Positions 7,782 to 16,405 of a stretch of DNA of 46,722 nucleotides are shown piece by piece. The DNA comes from UMGS1002 sp050946195 (GTDB lineage: Bacteria; Bacillota; Clostridia; Oscillospirales; CAG-272), in contig JBMNUI010000009.1 of the NCBI GenBank assembly GCA_050946195.1, positions 1-46,722 of the forward strand. Reading direction: 5' to 3'. Within the stretch, counting starts at the first letter, position 1; every line of letters starts with the position of its first letter. The notes beneath the pieces are model-generated. The model was given only the letters and a program-made list of their open reading frames with translations, was not told the origin of the DNA and searched no databases. Made by a program: the position numbers and the translations under genes.

Positions 7782-9269
7782 TTATTGTTTGGAATCGAGT
7801 TCAGCCAGACTTTTGTTGATCTTCTCAAGACATTTCTCAAAAATCCTGGAGTTTCCCTTGAAAGCGGACGCCCAGTTTCCTACCGTATTATTGACGACCG
7901 TGTTTCTGAAGAGCGAATATGAGAGGTTGTTCAGCTCGGTGGTAAATATGCGGCCTATATCAATGCTGACCGATTCGCGTATTATGTCGTACATCTTGAC
8001 GGACTCGTCGTCAGAGGTGTACTTATACTTCATTGTGGTTTCAAAGAGCATGGGAGTCGTCTGTCTGTAAGCCTCGGAGCAGAGAACCTCAAGAGTTGCT
8101 GCGGCTGTGTCGGATTGTTTTGTTGCCATTGAAATGGCATACATCGTATAGGGGAAACCAAGGCAGGTGACGTATTTTTCCTGCGCCTCGTCAAACTTCG
8201 GGACAGGCACGATTCCGTACTCAAAGGATATTTCGTCTTTTCGGAGCAATGCCATATACGAACGGTCGAGTGTGAAGAGTGTGTTGTCGAGTGCGAAAAT
8301 TGCGCCGGTAGCACCGTGGTATCCGTCGTTCCCGTTCCACATGAAGGAGGTTATATTGTTCAGAAGTGTCAGGGTTTTCTCGGAATTGAAGGTCGGGGAG
8401 ATAACAAGCCAGTCGTTTTCTCCTTTTTCAACCGTATTGAGGCCGGCGCCGGTGAAGAAGGCGTCATAATGAATACTGGACGTGGCAAAACCGTAGCGGT
8501 CATTTATGTCTTTGGTGTTATCGGGATTGAGATCGCTGTAAATACCTGTGGCCATTTCAAACATCTTTGTATGGGTCCAGGCGCCGCTGTTGACCAGGTC
8601 ATAAGGAGACTCAAGTCCATATTCGCTTATCATCCTTTTGTTAAAGAAGACGGCATACATCATATGTAGCATGTTTGTCGAAATGTCGCCCGAAGCAAAA
8701 TACAGCTTGTCGCCGATGGTTGCCTTCCCGATAAGCGAATCCGGCCACCAGGGCTTTTCAAAATCAAGGTAGTTAAGACTGTTCAGGTCAAGCACATATC
8801 CGTTTACGGCAAGGGTGGCACCGGTCATGCTATATCCTGCAAATATGTCATACTCGCCACCTGAGGAGATACTGTTGAAGGCCGTGGTTATGAAGTTTTT
8901 CTGGTTGTCGAAGTTGCCGAGTGTTCCTACCCAATTGAGCGTGATCCCCAGGCGGGCTTCGGTCTGCAGGTTGCGGCCATATATAGCGTCTTTTACTATG
9001 TCACCGGTTATTTCATCAACCTTAAATTCGGGTTGCTCAACGTCTGACCAGTAAAGGATCGTGATGGTTGTACCGAAATTCAGGTCATTAGGTACAGAGT
9101 CGAGCAGGTATCCGTTGCTGTCTACCAGGGACTGTCCATTATCAGTTGCGGAAGAGTCGATATTATTGCCGCCGGTATCATCGCCTTTGTTCTCCTCAGA
9201 TACGGCGCAGGACTCAAGAAGCATTGAGAGCAACAGCAAAGCCATAAAGACAGCTACAAGCTTTTTCAT
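7782..9269 (-). CDS. Extracellular solute-binding lipoprotein, paralog 2
   Basis: This 495-residue protein has a signal peptide and lipobox MLLESC (Cys21), then a Glu/Asp/Asn-rich spacer. It shares with paralogs 1 and 3 the blocks NGYLLDSVPNDLNFG, GDIVKDAIYGRN, DFEKPWWPDSLI, KLYFASGDIS and MYDIIRESV. It is clearly closer to paralog 3 (for example GDISTNMLHMMY against GDISANALYMMY). The fold is inferred to be the two-lobed ABC binding protein, carrying a sugar or glycan fragment; the ligand is unknown. A stretch NPDNTKDINDRYG looks like a calcium-binding loop and is matched in paralog 3 by NNGNGIKDVGDQFG. The gene has its own promoter (9343-9371) and probably its own terminator, so it can be controlled apart from its neighbours. 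Confidence 0.85.
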   Translation of the reverse strand: MKKLVAVFMALLLLSMLLESCAVSEENKGDDTGGNNIDSSATDNGQSLVDSNGYLLDSVPNDLNFGTTITILYWSDVEQPEFKVDEITGDIVKDAIYGRNLQTEARLGITLNWVGTLGNFDNQKNFITTAFNSISSGGEYDIFAGYSMTGATLAVNGYVLDLNSLNYLDFEKPWWPDSLIGKATIGDKLYFASGDISTNMLHMMYAVFFNKRMISEYGLESPYDLVNSGAWTHTKMFEMATGIYSDLNPDNTKDINDRYGFATSSIHYDAFFTGAGLNTVEKGENDWLVISPTFNSEKTLTLLNNITSFMWNGNDGYHGATGAIFALDNTLFTLDRSYMALLRKDEISFEYGIVPVPKFDEAQEKYVTCLGFPYTMYAISMATKQSDTAAATLEVLCSEAYRQTTPMLFETTMKYKYTSDDESVKMYDIIRESVSIDIGRIFTTELNNLSYSLFRNTVVNNTVGNWASAFKGNSRIFEKCLEKINKSLAELDSKQ

Positions 9270-9298
9270 AAATCGCCCTATCCCTTTCGTTTGATTTT

Positions 9299-9330
9299 GG
9301 TATAATTACCATACAGCCAGAGATTATACC
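9299..9330 (-). other. 5' leader hairpin upstream of paralog 2
   Basis: GGTATAAT (9299-9306) and ATTATACC (9323-9330) are perfect inverted copies separated by 16 bases, within the predicted leader of the gene. It might be a leader hairpin or a regulator site; nothing more can be said. Confidence 0.4.
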
Positions 9331-9342
9331 TCAGTAATGTAT

Positions 9343-9371
9343 ATTGTACAATATTATTACAGATATGTCAA
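9343..9371 (-). promoter_or_regulatory. Promoter of paralog 2 with overlapping palindrome
   Basis: On the minus strand TTGACA and TACAAT are 17 bp apart, an almost ideal sigma-A promoter. The 14-bp perfect palindrome ATATTGTACAATAT (9341-9354) covers the -10 box, where a repressor dimer would block transcription. Confidence 0.75.
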
Positions 9372-9550
9372 TAGGTCTTGGTTACATCCATTTGTTTGTT
9401 CGTATAGGCGGTCAGGTCTGAAATCTACGAAACCCCTTTTCAGAAAAATGCCTCCTTGAAGTAGTGTGTATCAGGGATAGGAACAAAACCGAGGTAGCCA
9501 GTACATAAAAAACCCGGGCGAGTCATGCTTTATGCTTTAAAGCAGACAAA

Positions 9551-9588
9551 CAGCCACCTCCGGTTGTCGGGGGTGGCTGCTCTTTTTA
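9551..9588. terminator. Terminator of paralog 3 (bidirectional)
   Basis: CAGCCACC (9551-9558) pairs with GGTGGCTG (9572-9579). A T-run follows on the plus strand, and TTTGTCTGC follows on the minus strand. It lies just past the stop at 9590. Confidence 0.8.
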
Positions 9589-9589
9589 T

Positions 9590-11101
9590 TTAGTCTTCGT
9601 ATGCCGTAATAAGTTTTTCAAGTTTGGCAGGTATGGTTCGCTGATAGCTTTTTGTCAGAGATGCCCATGAGCCGGCGCTGTTATTCAGCACTGCGTTTCT
9701 GAATGAGCTCTGTCCCATCAGCTCACTTGAAAAGATTCTGCCGAGGTCAAAGGTGAGGTTCTCCCGAATTATGTCGTACATGCGTGCCGAATCCTCGTTG
9801 TGGACATATTTTGTCTTGAGGGTTATCTCATAAAGCGCCGGGGTCACTTTGCGGTAGGATTCGGAGGCATATACTTCGAGTATCGCCGAGAGCATCGGGA
9901 GGTCTTCCTCAATAGCGTTGATGGGTATACCATAGAGGGTGAAGGGGTTGCCCATGACGGTGACATAGCTCTCCTGTGCTTCGTCATATTTGCAGAAGGG
10001 GACAATTGAAAAGTCGAGATCCTCGGAGGTAAGCTGCGTTATGGCTATGCGTGCCCGGTCGGTGGTAAAGAGCAGGTTTCCGTTGTTGAACTCCTTCTGG
10101 TGGTAAACCGTGCTGCCGGTTGCAATTCCGTCATTGGTGTCGTGGAGCAGGCGGTTGAGCATCTCAAGTGTCTTGATGACCTTCTCACCGCCAAAGGAGG
10201 GGGACATCCGCAGATTGCCGTTTTCATCCTTGTCGACAATCAGCGCGCCCGAACCGTAGAACCAGGGGTCCATGTGTATTGTCCCGGTCATGTACCCGAA
10301 CTGGTCGCCGACATCCTTAATACCGTTACCGTTGTTGTCGTTATAAATTCCCGCGCACATCTCAATGAACTTTGTGTATGTCCACTGGTTATTCTCGACA
10401 AGCTCGAAAACATTGGGAAGTCCCCGCTCTTCGACAATTTTGTTGTTGACATAGCAGACATACATCATATACAGGGCGTTTGCCGAGATGTCGCCCGAAC
10501 AGAAATACAGCTTGTCGTTTATCGTGGCTTCGGTAATCAGGCGGTCAGGCCACCAGGGCATGTCGAAGTTAAGGTATACACAATCGGGGTCAAGGAGGTT
10601 ATAACAGAGCCCGTTGCTTGCGGTGGAGGCCATCGAGAGGCTGTAGGCTGCCATCAGGTCAAAGGACTTTGCTCCCGACGAGATATCGTTCCGCACGTGA
10701 GCGACCCAATTAGCAACGTTGCTTGAATTGGCAGGGGTCGATGTAAAGTCAAGATCAATTCCGAGCCGGTCCTCAACAGCAAGGTTGCGCAAAAAGATTG
10801 AGTCGTTTACCGGCTCGCCGTCCTGCCCGTCGGATACAAATTCCTCATGCTCGACATCCGACCAGTAGAGCAGGGTTACCTTCCTGTTATAATCAAGAGT
10901 GTCGGTAGGGACCGTGTCCAGTATGTAGCCGTTCTCATCGACAGTTTGGGGAGAGTCTTCATCACCTGTATCATCGCCAAGCGCGGAAGTATCTTCTTTT
11001 TCATCTATCTCTTTGTTTTCGGTGCAGGCAGCCAGCATGCAGAGTACCATGAGAGCTGCGGTGAAAAAACATAATAATCTGATTAAAATATCTTTTTTCA
11101 T
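9590..11101 (-). CDS. Extracellular solute-binding lipoprotein, paralog 3
   Basis: This 503-residue protein has a signal peptide and lipobox MLAAC (Cys26), followed by an acidic spacer (KEDTSALGDDTGDEDS). The family blocks are present: NGYILDTVPTDTLDYN, NDSIFLRNLAVEDRLGI, NFDMPWWPDRLI, KLYFCSGDIS, VMGNPFTLYGIPI and MYDIIRENL. A NDNNGNGIKDVGDQ loop resembles an EF-hand-type calcium site. The gene is preceded by GGAGG six bases before the ATG. The closeness to paralog 2 points to tandem duplication. As with the other paralogs, no transport permease or ATPase gene is in the window. Confidence 0.85.
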   Translation of the reverse strand: MKKDILIRLLCFFTAALMVLCMLAACTENKEIDEKEDTSALGDDTGDEDSPQTVDENGYILDTVPTDTLDYNRKVTLLYWSDVEHEEFVSDGQDGEPVNDSIFLRNLAVEDRLGIDLDFTSTPANSSNVANWVAHVRNDISSGAKSFDLMAAYSLSMASTASNGLCYNLLDPDCVYLNFDMPWWPDRLITEATINDKLYFCSGDISANALYMMYVCYVNNKIVEERGLPNVFELVENNQWTYTKFIEMCAGIYNDNNGNGIKDVGDQFGYMTGTIHMDPWFYGSGALIVDKDENGNLRMSPSFGGEKVIKTLEMLNRLLHDTNDGIATGSTVYHQKEFNNGNLLFTTDRARIAITQLTSEDLDFSIVPFCKYDEAQESYVTVMGNPFTLYGIPINAIEEDLPMLSAILEVYASESYRKVTPALYEITLKTKYVHNEDSARMYDIIRENLTFDLGRIFSSELMGQSSFRNAVLNNSAGSWASLTKSYQRTIPAKLEKLITAYED

Positions 11102-11137
11102 ACCAACCTCCGTAAAATATACTTTTTCAGCAATTCA

Positions 11138-11166
11138 GTTTAGCATATTTAACATCCTGATGTCAA
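11138..11166 (-). promoter_or_regulatory. Candidate promoter of paralog 3
   Basis: A perfect TTGACA is followed after 17 bp by CTAAAC (or after 18 bp by TAAACT). The -10 is a weak match, so the promoter may need an activator. Confidence 0.45.
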
Positions 11167-11227
11167 GTGTTTTTATCAAATTTATAATATTATAACAAAT
11201 ATGTCCCGCGTTTTTTGGCAATTGAGC

Positions 11228-11266
11228 AAAAAGCGGCGCCGTGAATTTCCGGCGCCGCGCCTTTTT
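11228..11266. terminator. Bidirectional terminator after the OppA-like gene
   Basis: GCGGCGCC (11233-11240) pairs with GGCGCCGC (11251-11258). T-runs follow on both strands. It lies 25 bp past the stop at 11291. Confidence 0.85.
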
Positions 11267-11290
11267 TGGTTTTAAGAATTACTGCAATGC

Positions 11291-13141
11291 TTATTCGCCT
11301 GTAGCTTCTGTGTCAGTGGTTTCAATGTACTTTTGATAATTCCTCAGTTTCAGTTTTACAAACAGCCTGTTCTGGTAGTAGGAGGAGGAATAGCGCGACA
11401 GCTCGCGGCTGATCACATAAGCATCCTGATTGAATATTATCGGGATTACCGGCATTTTCTCAAGCAGCTTGGTCTCGGCTTCATGCAGCAGGCTTGTTCT
11501 TTTTGCGTAATCCTCTTCTACAAATATCTGCTCGATGAGGGCGTTGTATTCTCCGTCATCAAACCCTGTAATGTGGGGCAGGATCGGGTTTTCCTCTTCC
11601 TCCGATTCCGAAGACTTCGACTCCGAAGGTGTCGTTTTCATTTCTATGGCCCGGCCTGCAAAGGCCTTGGCAAAGGGCGCGAGAACCGAGAAGGCATCAG
11701 GCGAAGGGACGATAAGGTCGAGAGCGATAACCTCAAAGTCCCCGAAGTACAGGACTTCGTTGTAAAGGTCGTCCATAATATCCATAGGGGTATCCTCAAT
11801 CAGCGGATTGTAGTCGTCATTGACAATGGCCGAGATTTTGTTGAGCGACACGTTAAAGCCGAGCTCCTGCCACGCAGCCTGAACCATCTCGGCAATCATG
11901 ACATGCACCTCGTCCTCGGCGCGGACCGTAATCGAAAAGCTATAATTCGAAGGGGTTATACCTGCAGAGGAGAGAATTGATTTTGCCTCTGCAATATTGG
12001 GTGCGGTCGAGATAATCGCTCCACCGGCATCGCGGAAGAGCTTTTTGGGAGACATAGAATCAAACACGCCGTAGGGCACAAGTGCGGTGGCGGCTTTGGC
12101 AAAGACAACCGACTTAGCGATTGTGTCGCGGTCAATAGCTAATGAGAGCGCGCGCCGGACAGCATCATTGGCGAAGAAATATTCGCCATTAATTTCGGAC
12201 TTCTGGTTCAGGTAATACACATGAGTCGACATTTCGTCGGAAACCACGGCAGAGTCGGCGTAATACTCACGCAGGGAGAGCGGAATTTCGCCGATATAGA
12301 AAATCTCGCCGTTGTCGAACTTATTTCTTAATTCTTCATCGGAGAGCGAGAAGTCGATTTCCAGCCTGTATGGGGTGACAGAAATGTCGAGCGGGTCTTT
12401 GGTCTTGTCGCGGAAGTAGTAGGGGTTGCGCTCAAGCACCATCTTTTCCTTGCCGACGGTATAATCGGCGCTGCGCAGGGTGAAGGGGCCGCTGCAGACA
12501 ATTGACGCCGGTTTTTTCGCCCAGTCGTCCTCGTTTCTTCCGACCACATCTTCACGCAGGGGAACGAGAGCAGGGCTGGTGAGGTTCAGAATGAACCGGT
12601 TTATATCAATCTTTTTCTCAAAGGTTATCTCAAGCACAAGTTGGTCGGGGTCGGTGACGCCGAGGTCGTCGATAGACAAATCGCCCTCAACCACGGCGCG
12701 GGCGTTCTTGATGTCAAAGAGGAGGGGGGCGGCCGGGTTGGAGTTTTCGACGTCGAGTATGCGCTTCCAGGCATAAATGACGTCGGCGGCGTCGACCGGT
12801 GTGCCGTCGCTCCAGTAGGTCTTATTCAGTTCTATGGTCATTTTATATTCCTGGGCGTTGTCGTCGAAGCTGACCTTGTAGCTCTTGACAAGGTCCTTTT
12901 TAACCTTGCCGTTTTCGTCAAGCCTGAAAAGGCCCGAGAAGAGCAGGCTGACAATTTTCTGCTGGGATTTATTGTTCATTGAAAACATAGGGTCGAGGTC
13001 ATAAACCAGGTCGGTCAGATACATCTTTATGTATGCGCCCTTGTCCTCTGGTGTTTCTTCTTTTCCATCATCGTTGCATGCCGAAAGCAGCGGTATTGTA
13101 AGCACAAGGCAGAGCATGAGGGAAAGTATGCGTTTAATCAT
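11291..13141 (-). CDS. Peptide/oligopeptide-binding lipoprotein (SBP family 5, OppA-like)
   Basis: I chose the ATG at 13141 (616 residues) since GAGGAGG precedes it by 9 bases and the signal peptide MIKRILSLMLCLVLTIPLLS-AC follows at once; an ATG 33 bp upstream lacks such a site. Lipobox Cys is residue 22. The body has the SBP family 5 signatures: a SGLFRLDENGKVKKDLVKSY-type opening, WSDGTPVDAADVIYAWKRIL, VCSGPFTL, and NDAVRRALSLAIDRDTIAKS. These proteins deliver peptides, or sometimes nickel or sugars, to ABC permeases. Close to the C-terminus is an unusual acidic Ser/Glu insert (PSESKSSESEEEENP). The gene has its own promoter (13195-13223) and terminator. No Opp permease or ATPase genes are adjacent, which is unusual for this family. 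Confidence 0.88.
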   Translation of the reverse strand: MIKRILSLMLCLVLTIPLLSACNDDGKEETPEDKGAYIKMYLTDLVYDLDPMFSMNNKSQQKIVSLLFSGLFRLDENGKVKKDLVKSYKVSFDDNAQEYKMTIELNKTYWSDGTPVDAADVIYAWKRILDVENSNPAAPLLFDIKNARAVVEGDLSIDDLGVTDPDQLVLEITFEKKIDINRFILNLTSPALVPLREDVVGRNEDDWAKKPASIVCSGPFTLRSADYTVGKEKMVLERNPYYFRDKTKDPLDISVTPYRLEIDFSLSDEELRNKFDNGEIFYIGEIPLSLREYYADSAVVSDEMSTHVYYLNQKSEINGEYFFANDAVRRALSLAIDRDTIAKSVVFAKAATALVPYGVFDSMSPKKLFRDAGGAIISTAPNIAEAKSILSSAGITPSNYSFSITVRAEDEVHVMIAEMVQAAWQELGFNVSLNKISAIVNDDYNPLIEDTPMDIMDDLYNEVLYFGDFEVIALDLIVPSPDAFSVLAPFAKAFAGRAIEMKTTPSESKSSESEEEENPILPHITGFDDGEYNALIEQIFVEEDYAKRTSLLHEAETKLLEKMPVIPIIFNQDAYVISRELSRYSSSYYQNRLFVKLKLRNYQKYIETTDTEATGE

Positions 13142-13194
13142 AATCGGGATTTCCTCCTCGTGAGCAAATAACAAAAAACATAATTGCTTTGTAT

Positions 13195-13223
13195 ATTATA
13201 ACATTAAGTTGGATTTTTATCAA
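13195..13223 (-). promoter_or_regulatory. Promoter of the OppA-like gene
   Basis: On the minus strand TTGATA and TATAAT are 17 bp apart, about 55 bp before the ATG at 13141. Confidence 0.75.
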
Positions 13224-13420
13224 TCAATATTCTGAGAGCTTCGGGAGTTTCGGATACTTGCACAATAATTTCTTGAAATAACTATGCAATTTACACATGC
13301 GCAAAGGGGTAAAAATCCCCGCCGGAGCACGGAAATGTCATATTTGCGGGGCTATCATTTTATTGTGTTGAGCAAATACTATACCTTAGTTAATCTAAAT
13401 GTCTAAAAAGGAGCTTTAGG

Positions 13421-14308
13421 ATGAACGACCGGCAATATGCACATTCCGACCTTGCCGTAGAGTGCGGCGGCGGTTACCGGGGTCGGGGGGCGGAATTTCA
13501 TGAGGAAAAGCGCCGCGAATGCGAAATACAAAGGCTTGATATCAGGGATCGCGAGGGGGCCGAGGCTTACGGCAAGCCCGAGGGGCGCTATGTTACTGTT
13601 ACCTGCGGGAAAATGTGGGAGATGGACGACGAGCGGACCGATGAGGTTGGCGAGGTGCTGGCCGACGAGCTGCGGGAGATGGCAAAGTATATGTGCAAAA
13701 AAGAATTAAACTCAAACTTCGGGGTGCTGGTGGTAGGGCTCGGGAACTCGGACATCACCCCCGACGCCATCGGACCAGAGACCGTCAGGCGCATTGAGGT
13801 GACCCGACACCTTCACACTCTTGCTCCAGATTTGTATAACCAGCTCGGCTCCTGTGAAATTTCGGCGCTTGCCCCCGGGGTGCTGGGTCAGACCGGAATT
13901 GAGACGGTGGAGCTGGTTCGGGGGGCGACCGAGAACGCGCGCCCCGACCTGATAGTCGCTATCGACGCGCTGGCCGCGCGCGCCGTATCAAGGCTGGCCA
14001 CCACCATACAGTTGTCCGACAACGGAATCAACCCGGGCTCGGGGATAGGGAACAGGCGCCGCGCGGTTTGCCGGGAAAATGTCGGCAGGCCGGTGCTGGC
14101 GGTAGGTGTGCCGACAGTGGTGGACTCGTCGACGCTTGTTTACGACGCGCTCTCACGGGCTGGGATTGGAGAAATCAGCGACGATTTGCGCCGCGTGCTC
14201 GAGGAGGGGCGGGAATTCTTCGTGTCGCCAAAAGAAAGCGATATTATAATGAAAAAAGTAGCGGTTCTGCTTGCCCGGGCTATCGGCATGGCCTTTCGGA
14301 CAGATTGA
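13421..14308 (+). CDS. gpr: Germination protease GPR
   Basis: GPR degrades the small acid-soluble spore proteins during germination. It is made as a zymogen in the forespore and processes itself. This 295-residue protein is short compared with the roughly 370 residues of Bacillus GPR but keeps the family motifs: SDLAVE near the N-terminus, GLGNSDITPDAIGPE, LAPGVLGQTGIET, DALAARAVSRLATTIQ with PGSGIGNRR, and AVGVPTVVDSSTL. AAGGAG precedes the ATG by about 9 bases. spoIIP follows 80 bp downstream, the usual order in endospore formers. Its presence is strong evidence that the organism sporulates. Expression by a forespore sigma factor is expected from the family, but I do not see a convincing sigma-G promoter. 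Confidence 0.95.
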   Translation: MNDRQYAHSDLAVECGGGYRGRGAEFHEEKRRECEIQRLDIRDREGAEAYGKPEGRYVTVTCGKMWEMDDERTDEVGEVLADELREMAKYMCKKELNSNFGVLVVGLGNSDITPDAIGPETVRRIEVTRHLHTLAPDLYNQLGSCEISALAPGVLGQTGIETVELVRGATENARPDLIVAIDALAARAVSRLATTIQLSDNGINPGSGIGNRRRAVCRENVGRPVLAVGVPTVVDSSTLVYDALSRAGIGEISDDLRRVLEEGREFFVSPKESDIIMKKVAVLLARAIGMAFRTD

Positions 14309-14389
14309 CTTAGAATATTAGGGCGCCGCGCAGCATATAATCGAACAGCGGTGTGTATGCCGATGCTAATGCTGTGCGGAGGCTTTATT

Positions 14390-15679
14390 ATGGAAGAAAA
14401 AGAAAGGATTGACTTATTCGGAGATTACAAAAGGTTGCCCGACGGCGGCAGGCGCTCGGTGGTGGCGAGGGCGGGCCGCACCGGCGCGGCCTTTTTCAGC
14501 ACCATAGCCCTCGGGGTGGCCATGTTTGCCGTGATATTTATGATATGCTGCTTTGCGGGCGGGCTTGCCGGCACGACCTGGCAGCCCGGGATCGACGAGC
14601 CATCGGACACTCACGATAATGCCGGCAACACCCCGCCCGGCACGCAGGACGCAACCGGGGATACCGAAACGGATACTTTGGTAACAGACGGCGGGGCAGA
14701 CAGGAGCTTTCTGGACATTATAAGGAGCCTCATAGATGTACTGAGCGGAAAAAAGGAAACCGGGGTTCAGGAGGATGAAACCACCGACTCCGGTACGAAT
14801 GCCGACACCCAGCCGGTTTATGTCGACCCGGATAATCTTTATTATTTTGATTACTCGCAGGTCCCGCCGGGCAACTCGCCGATAGTCCCGATGGACATGA
14901 GTCTTGTCTCATACGGTGAGACATATTTCTTCAACGAGACTGCCTACGCGCCTAAAATTTCGGCGCTGCTCAACTCAAAAGACGCAATTCCGGCATTTGA
15001 CTTCCTCGGAGCGGCGATATACCCGGTTGGGAATCCTGTGGTGTTAATAATACACACCCACGGGACCGAGGCATACAGCAAGGAAGGGAGCATTTCATAT
15101 TCCGAGGCCGACGGCGAGTTTGCGCGCTCAAGCGATATAACTCAGAATGTGGTGGCGGTCGGCAAGGTTATTGCCGACGTGCTGAACGAAAACGGGGTGA
15201 GGACCCTGCACTGCACCACAATGCACGATTTGGAATCCTACAAGGATTCGTACATACGCGCGGCGGCGACAATAAGGGAGTATCTGGCTAACTATCCTTC
15301 AATACAATATGTGATTGACGTTCACCGCGACTCGATCACCACATCCGACGGCTCGATAATCAGGCCGGTGATGCTTGCCGACGGCAAGGCCTGCGCGCAG
15401 GTGATGTGCGTGGTCGGCAGCGACTACAACGGGGCCGACTATGATAACTGGCAGAACAACCTTGCGCTGGCGCTCAAGCTGCGGAGCGTGCTCAACGAGA
15501 GATACGGCAATATGTGCCGCCCGGTTTACCTGCGGAGCTCGGCATACAACCAGCAATATGCGCCGATGACGATGCTGCTCGAGGTGGGGACGAGCGGAAA
15601 TTCGCTCTCGGAGGCCAAGGAGGCGGCAAGGCTTGTCGCCCAGGCGCTTGCAGATATAATAAAAAGAAAGGCGGGGTAG
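14390..15679 (+). CDS. spoIIP: Stage II sporulation protein P (SpoIIP)
   Basis: SpoIIP is a peptidoglycan amidase/endopeptidase that, with SpoIID and SpoIIM, drives engulfment of the forespore. The ATG at 14390 (429 residues) is chosen because GGAGG lies 8 bases upstream; earlier ATG codons lack a site. Residues about 32-60 form a membrane anchor, followed by a Thr/Asp/Gly-rich linker. The catalytic domain shows IIHTHGTEAYS (metal ligands His and Glu), SDITQNVVAVG, YVIDVHRDSI and TMLLEVGTSGNS, the typical SpoIIP set. It is probably co-transcribed with gpr. The sequence looks complete and active. Confidence 0.95.
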   Translation: MEEKERIDLFGDYKRLPDGGRRSVVARAGRTGAAFFSTIALGVAMFAVIFMICCFAGGLAGTTWQPGIDEPSDTHDNAGNTPPGTQDATGDTETDTLVTDGGADRSFLDIIRSLIDVLSGKKETGVQEDETTDSGTNADTQPVYVDPDNLYYFDYSQVPPGNSPIVPMDMSLVSYGETYFFNETAYAPKISALLNSKDAIPAFDFLGAAIYPVGNPVVLIIHTHGTEAYSKEGSISYSEADGEFARSSDITQNVVAVGKVIADVLNENGVRTLHCTTMHDLESYKDSYIRAAATIREYLANYPSIQYVIDVHRDSITTSDGSIIRPVMLADGKACAQVMCVVGSDYNGADYDNWQNNLALALKLRSVLNERYGNMCRPVYLRSSAYNQQYAPMTMLLEVGTSGNSLSEAKEAARLVAQALADIIKRKAG

Positions 15680-15710
15680 CCTTTCGGTTATAGGAGTGTT
15701 TTATTATTAG

Positions 15711-15740
15711 CCGTAGGGGCGATCTGCGATCGCCCGTGCG
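15711..15740 (+). repeat. Short palindromic dispersed repeat, copy 1
   Basis: The 30-bp unit contains GGGCGATC-TGC-GATCGCCC, an 8-bp perfect hairpin. It matches the reverse complement of 28289-28318 at 28 of 30 positions. It lies between convergent genes, as REP-like elements often do. Confidence 0.7.
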
Positions 15741-15748
15741 GATTTATA

Positions 15749-15778
15749 CAATAGTCCCGGCTGCGGCCGGGACTATTG
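15749..15778. terminator. Hairpin between convergent spoIIP and the small membrane protein gene
   Basis: CAATAGTCCCGG (15749-15760) and CCGGGACTATTG (15767-15778) form a 12-bp perfect stem with a 6-base loop. No T-run is present on either strand, yet the position between convergent genes suggests termination. Confidence 0.55.
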
Positions 15779-15787
15779 TATATTGAG

Positions 15788-16144
15788 TTATCTGCATTTT
15801 CTGAGACATAAGGCCTCGAGCGCTGCTGTTACGAGCGTGGCCGCGACCCCGACCCTCCAGTCCAGCGCCCCGCGCTCGATGCCGCCGATAATCCCAAGTA
15901 CCGCAAAGAAGCAGGCGACGCTGACAATGACGCGGATTGTACGCAGCACGCCGCTTGACGAAAGCAGGTCGATTAGCCTGTCGAGCAGGTAGAGGAGCCT
16001 TTCGAGAACGGCAGAAACACCGCCGCGAGGTACCGGCAGGGAAATACCCTCGCGGGTTTCCGTGCCTTCGGTGCGGGTGAGGCTTTTGGCAGATTTATTC
16101 GTTTTTTCCGGCAGATTATTCAGATTATTAATGTAGATATCCAT
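15788..16144 (-). CDS. Small membrane protein, function unknown
   Basis: This 118-residue protein has a polar N-terminal third (residues about 1-42), an amphipathic leucine-rich segment (VLERLLYLLDRLIDLLSSS) and two probable membrane spans: VIVSVACFFAVLGIIGG and VGVAATLVTAALEAL. It ends in the basic tail LRKCR. I do not recognise a named family. It is likely real: a strong promoter (16268-16296) reads into it, GGAAGG lies upstream, and it stops just before the hairpin shared with spoIIP. It is transcribed divergently from the S24-type repressor gene, and an inverted repeat overlaps its promoter, so repression by that protein is plausible. The two spans and charged tail are holin-like in a general way, but this is not enough for a call. 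Confidence 0.6.
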   Translation of the reverse strand: MDIYINNLNNLPEKTNKSAKSLTRTEGTETREGISLPVPRGGVSAVLERLLYLLDRLIDLLSSSGVLRTIRVIVSVACFFAVLGIIGGIERGALDWRVGVAATLVTAALEALCLRKCR

Positions 16145-16254
16145 ATGCCGAGATGTCCTTCCGGCGGTAACTTGCCGATATTTTAACTTTTATTGTTTTG
16201 GTTTTCCGAATTTCATTTACGGTTATTTCCTGACCCGAGACCCGAGGTAGACCT

Positions 16255-16282
16255 GTCCTGTGACATAATAATAGCATAGGAC
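16255..16282. promoter_or_regulatory. Candidate operator between the small membrane protein and the S24 repressor
   Basis: GTCCTGTG (16255-16262) and CATAGGAC (16275-16282) are inverted copies matching at 7 of 8 positions, with a 12-bp spacer. The pair brackets the -10 box of the minus-strand promoter, an ideal place for a repressor dimer. Confidence 0.45.
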
Positions 16283-16296
16283 ACCGGACTTGTCAA
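16268..16296 (-). promoter_or_regulatory. Promoter of the small membrane protein gene
   Basis: On the minus strand TTGACA and TATTAT are separated by 17 bp. Confidence 0.75.
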
Positions 16297-16338
16297 TAGA
16301 AAAATTTCAAAAAACGGAAAATAAATTTCGAAAATATC

Positions 16339-16367
16339 TTTACAAAAAGGAAATTATGTGGTATAAT
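16339..16367 (+). promoter_or_regulatory. Promoter of the S24-type repressor gene
   Basis: TTTACA and a perfect TATAAT are 17 bp apart, 39 bp before the ATG at 16406. The palindrome TTTCGAAA lies just upstream, at about 16325-16332. Confidence 0.8.
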
Positions 16368-16405
16368 GATTCCTGAAAGAGAAAAATGGCGCAAAGGGGC
16401 GAATT

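Noticed and set aside
10100..10726. 208-codon frame on the plus strand inside paralog 3
   Set aside because: It is a mirror frame of a well supported gene; no ribosome site and no family features.
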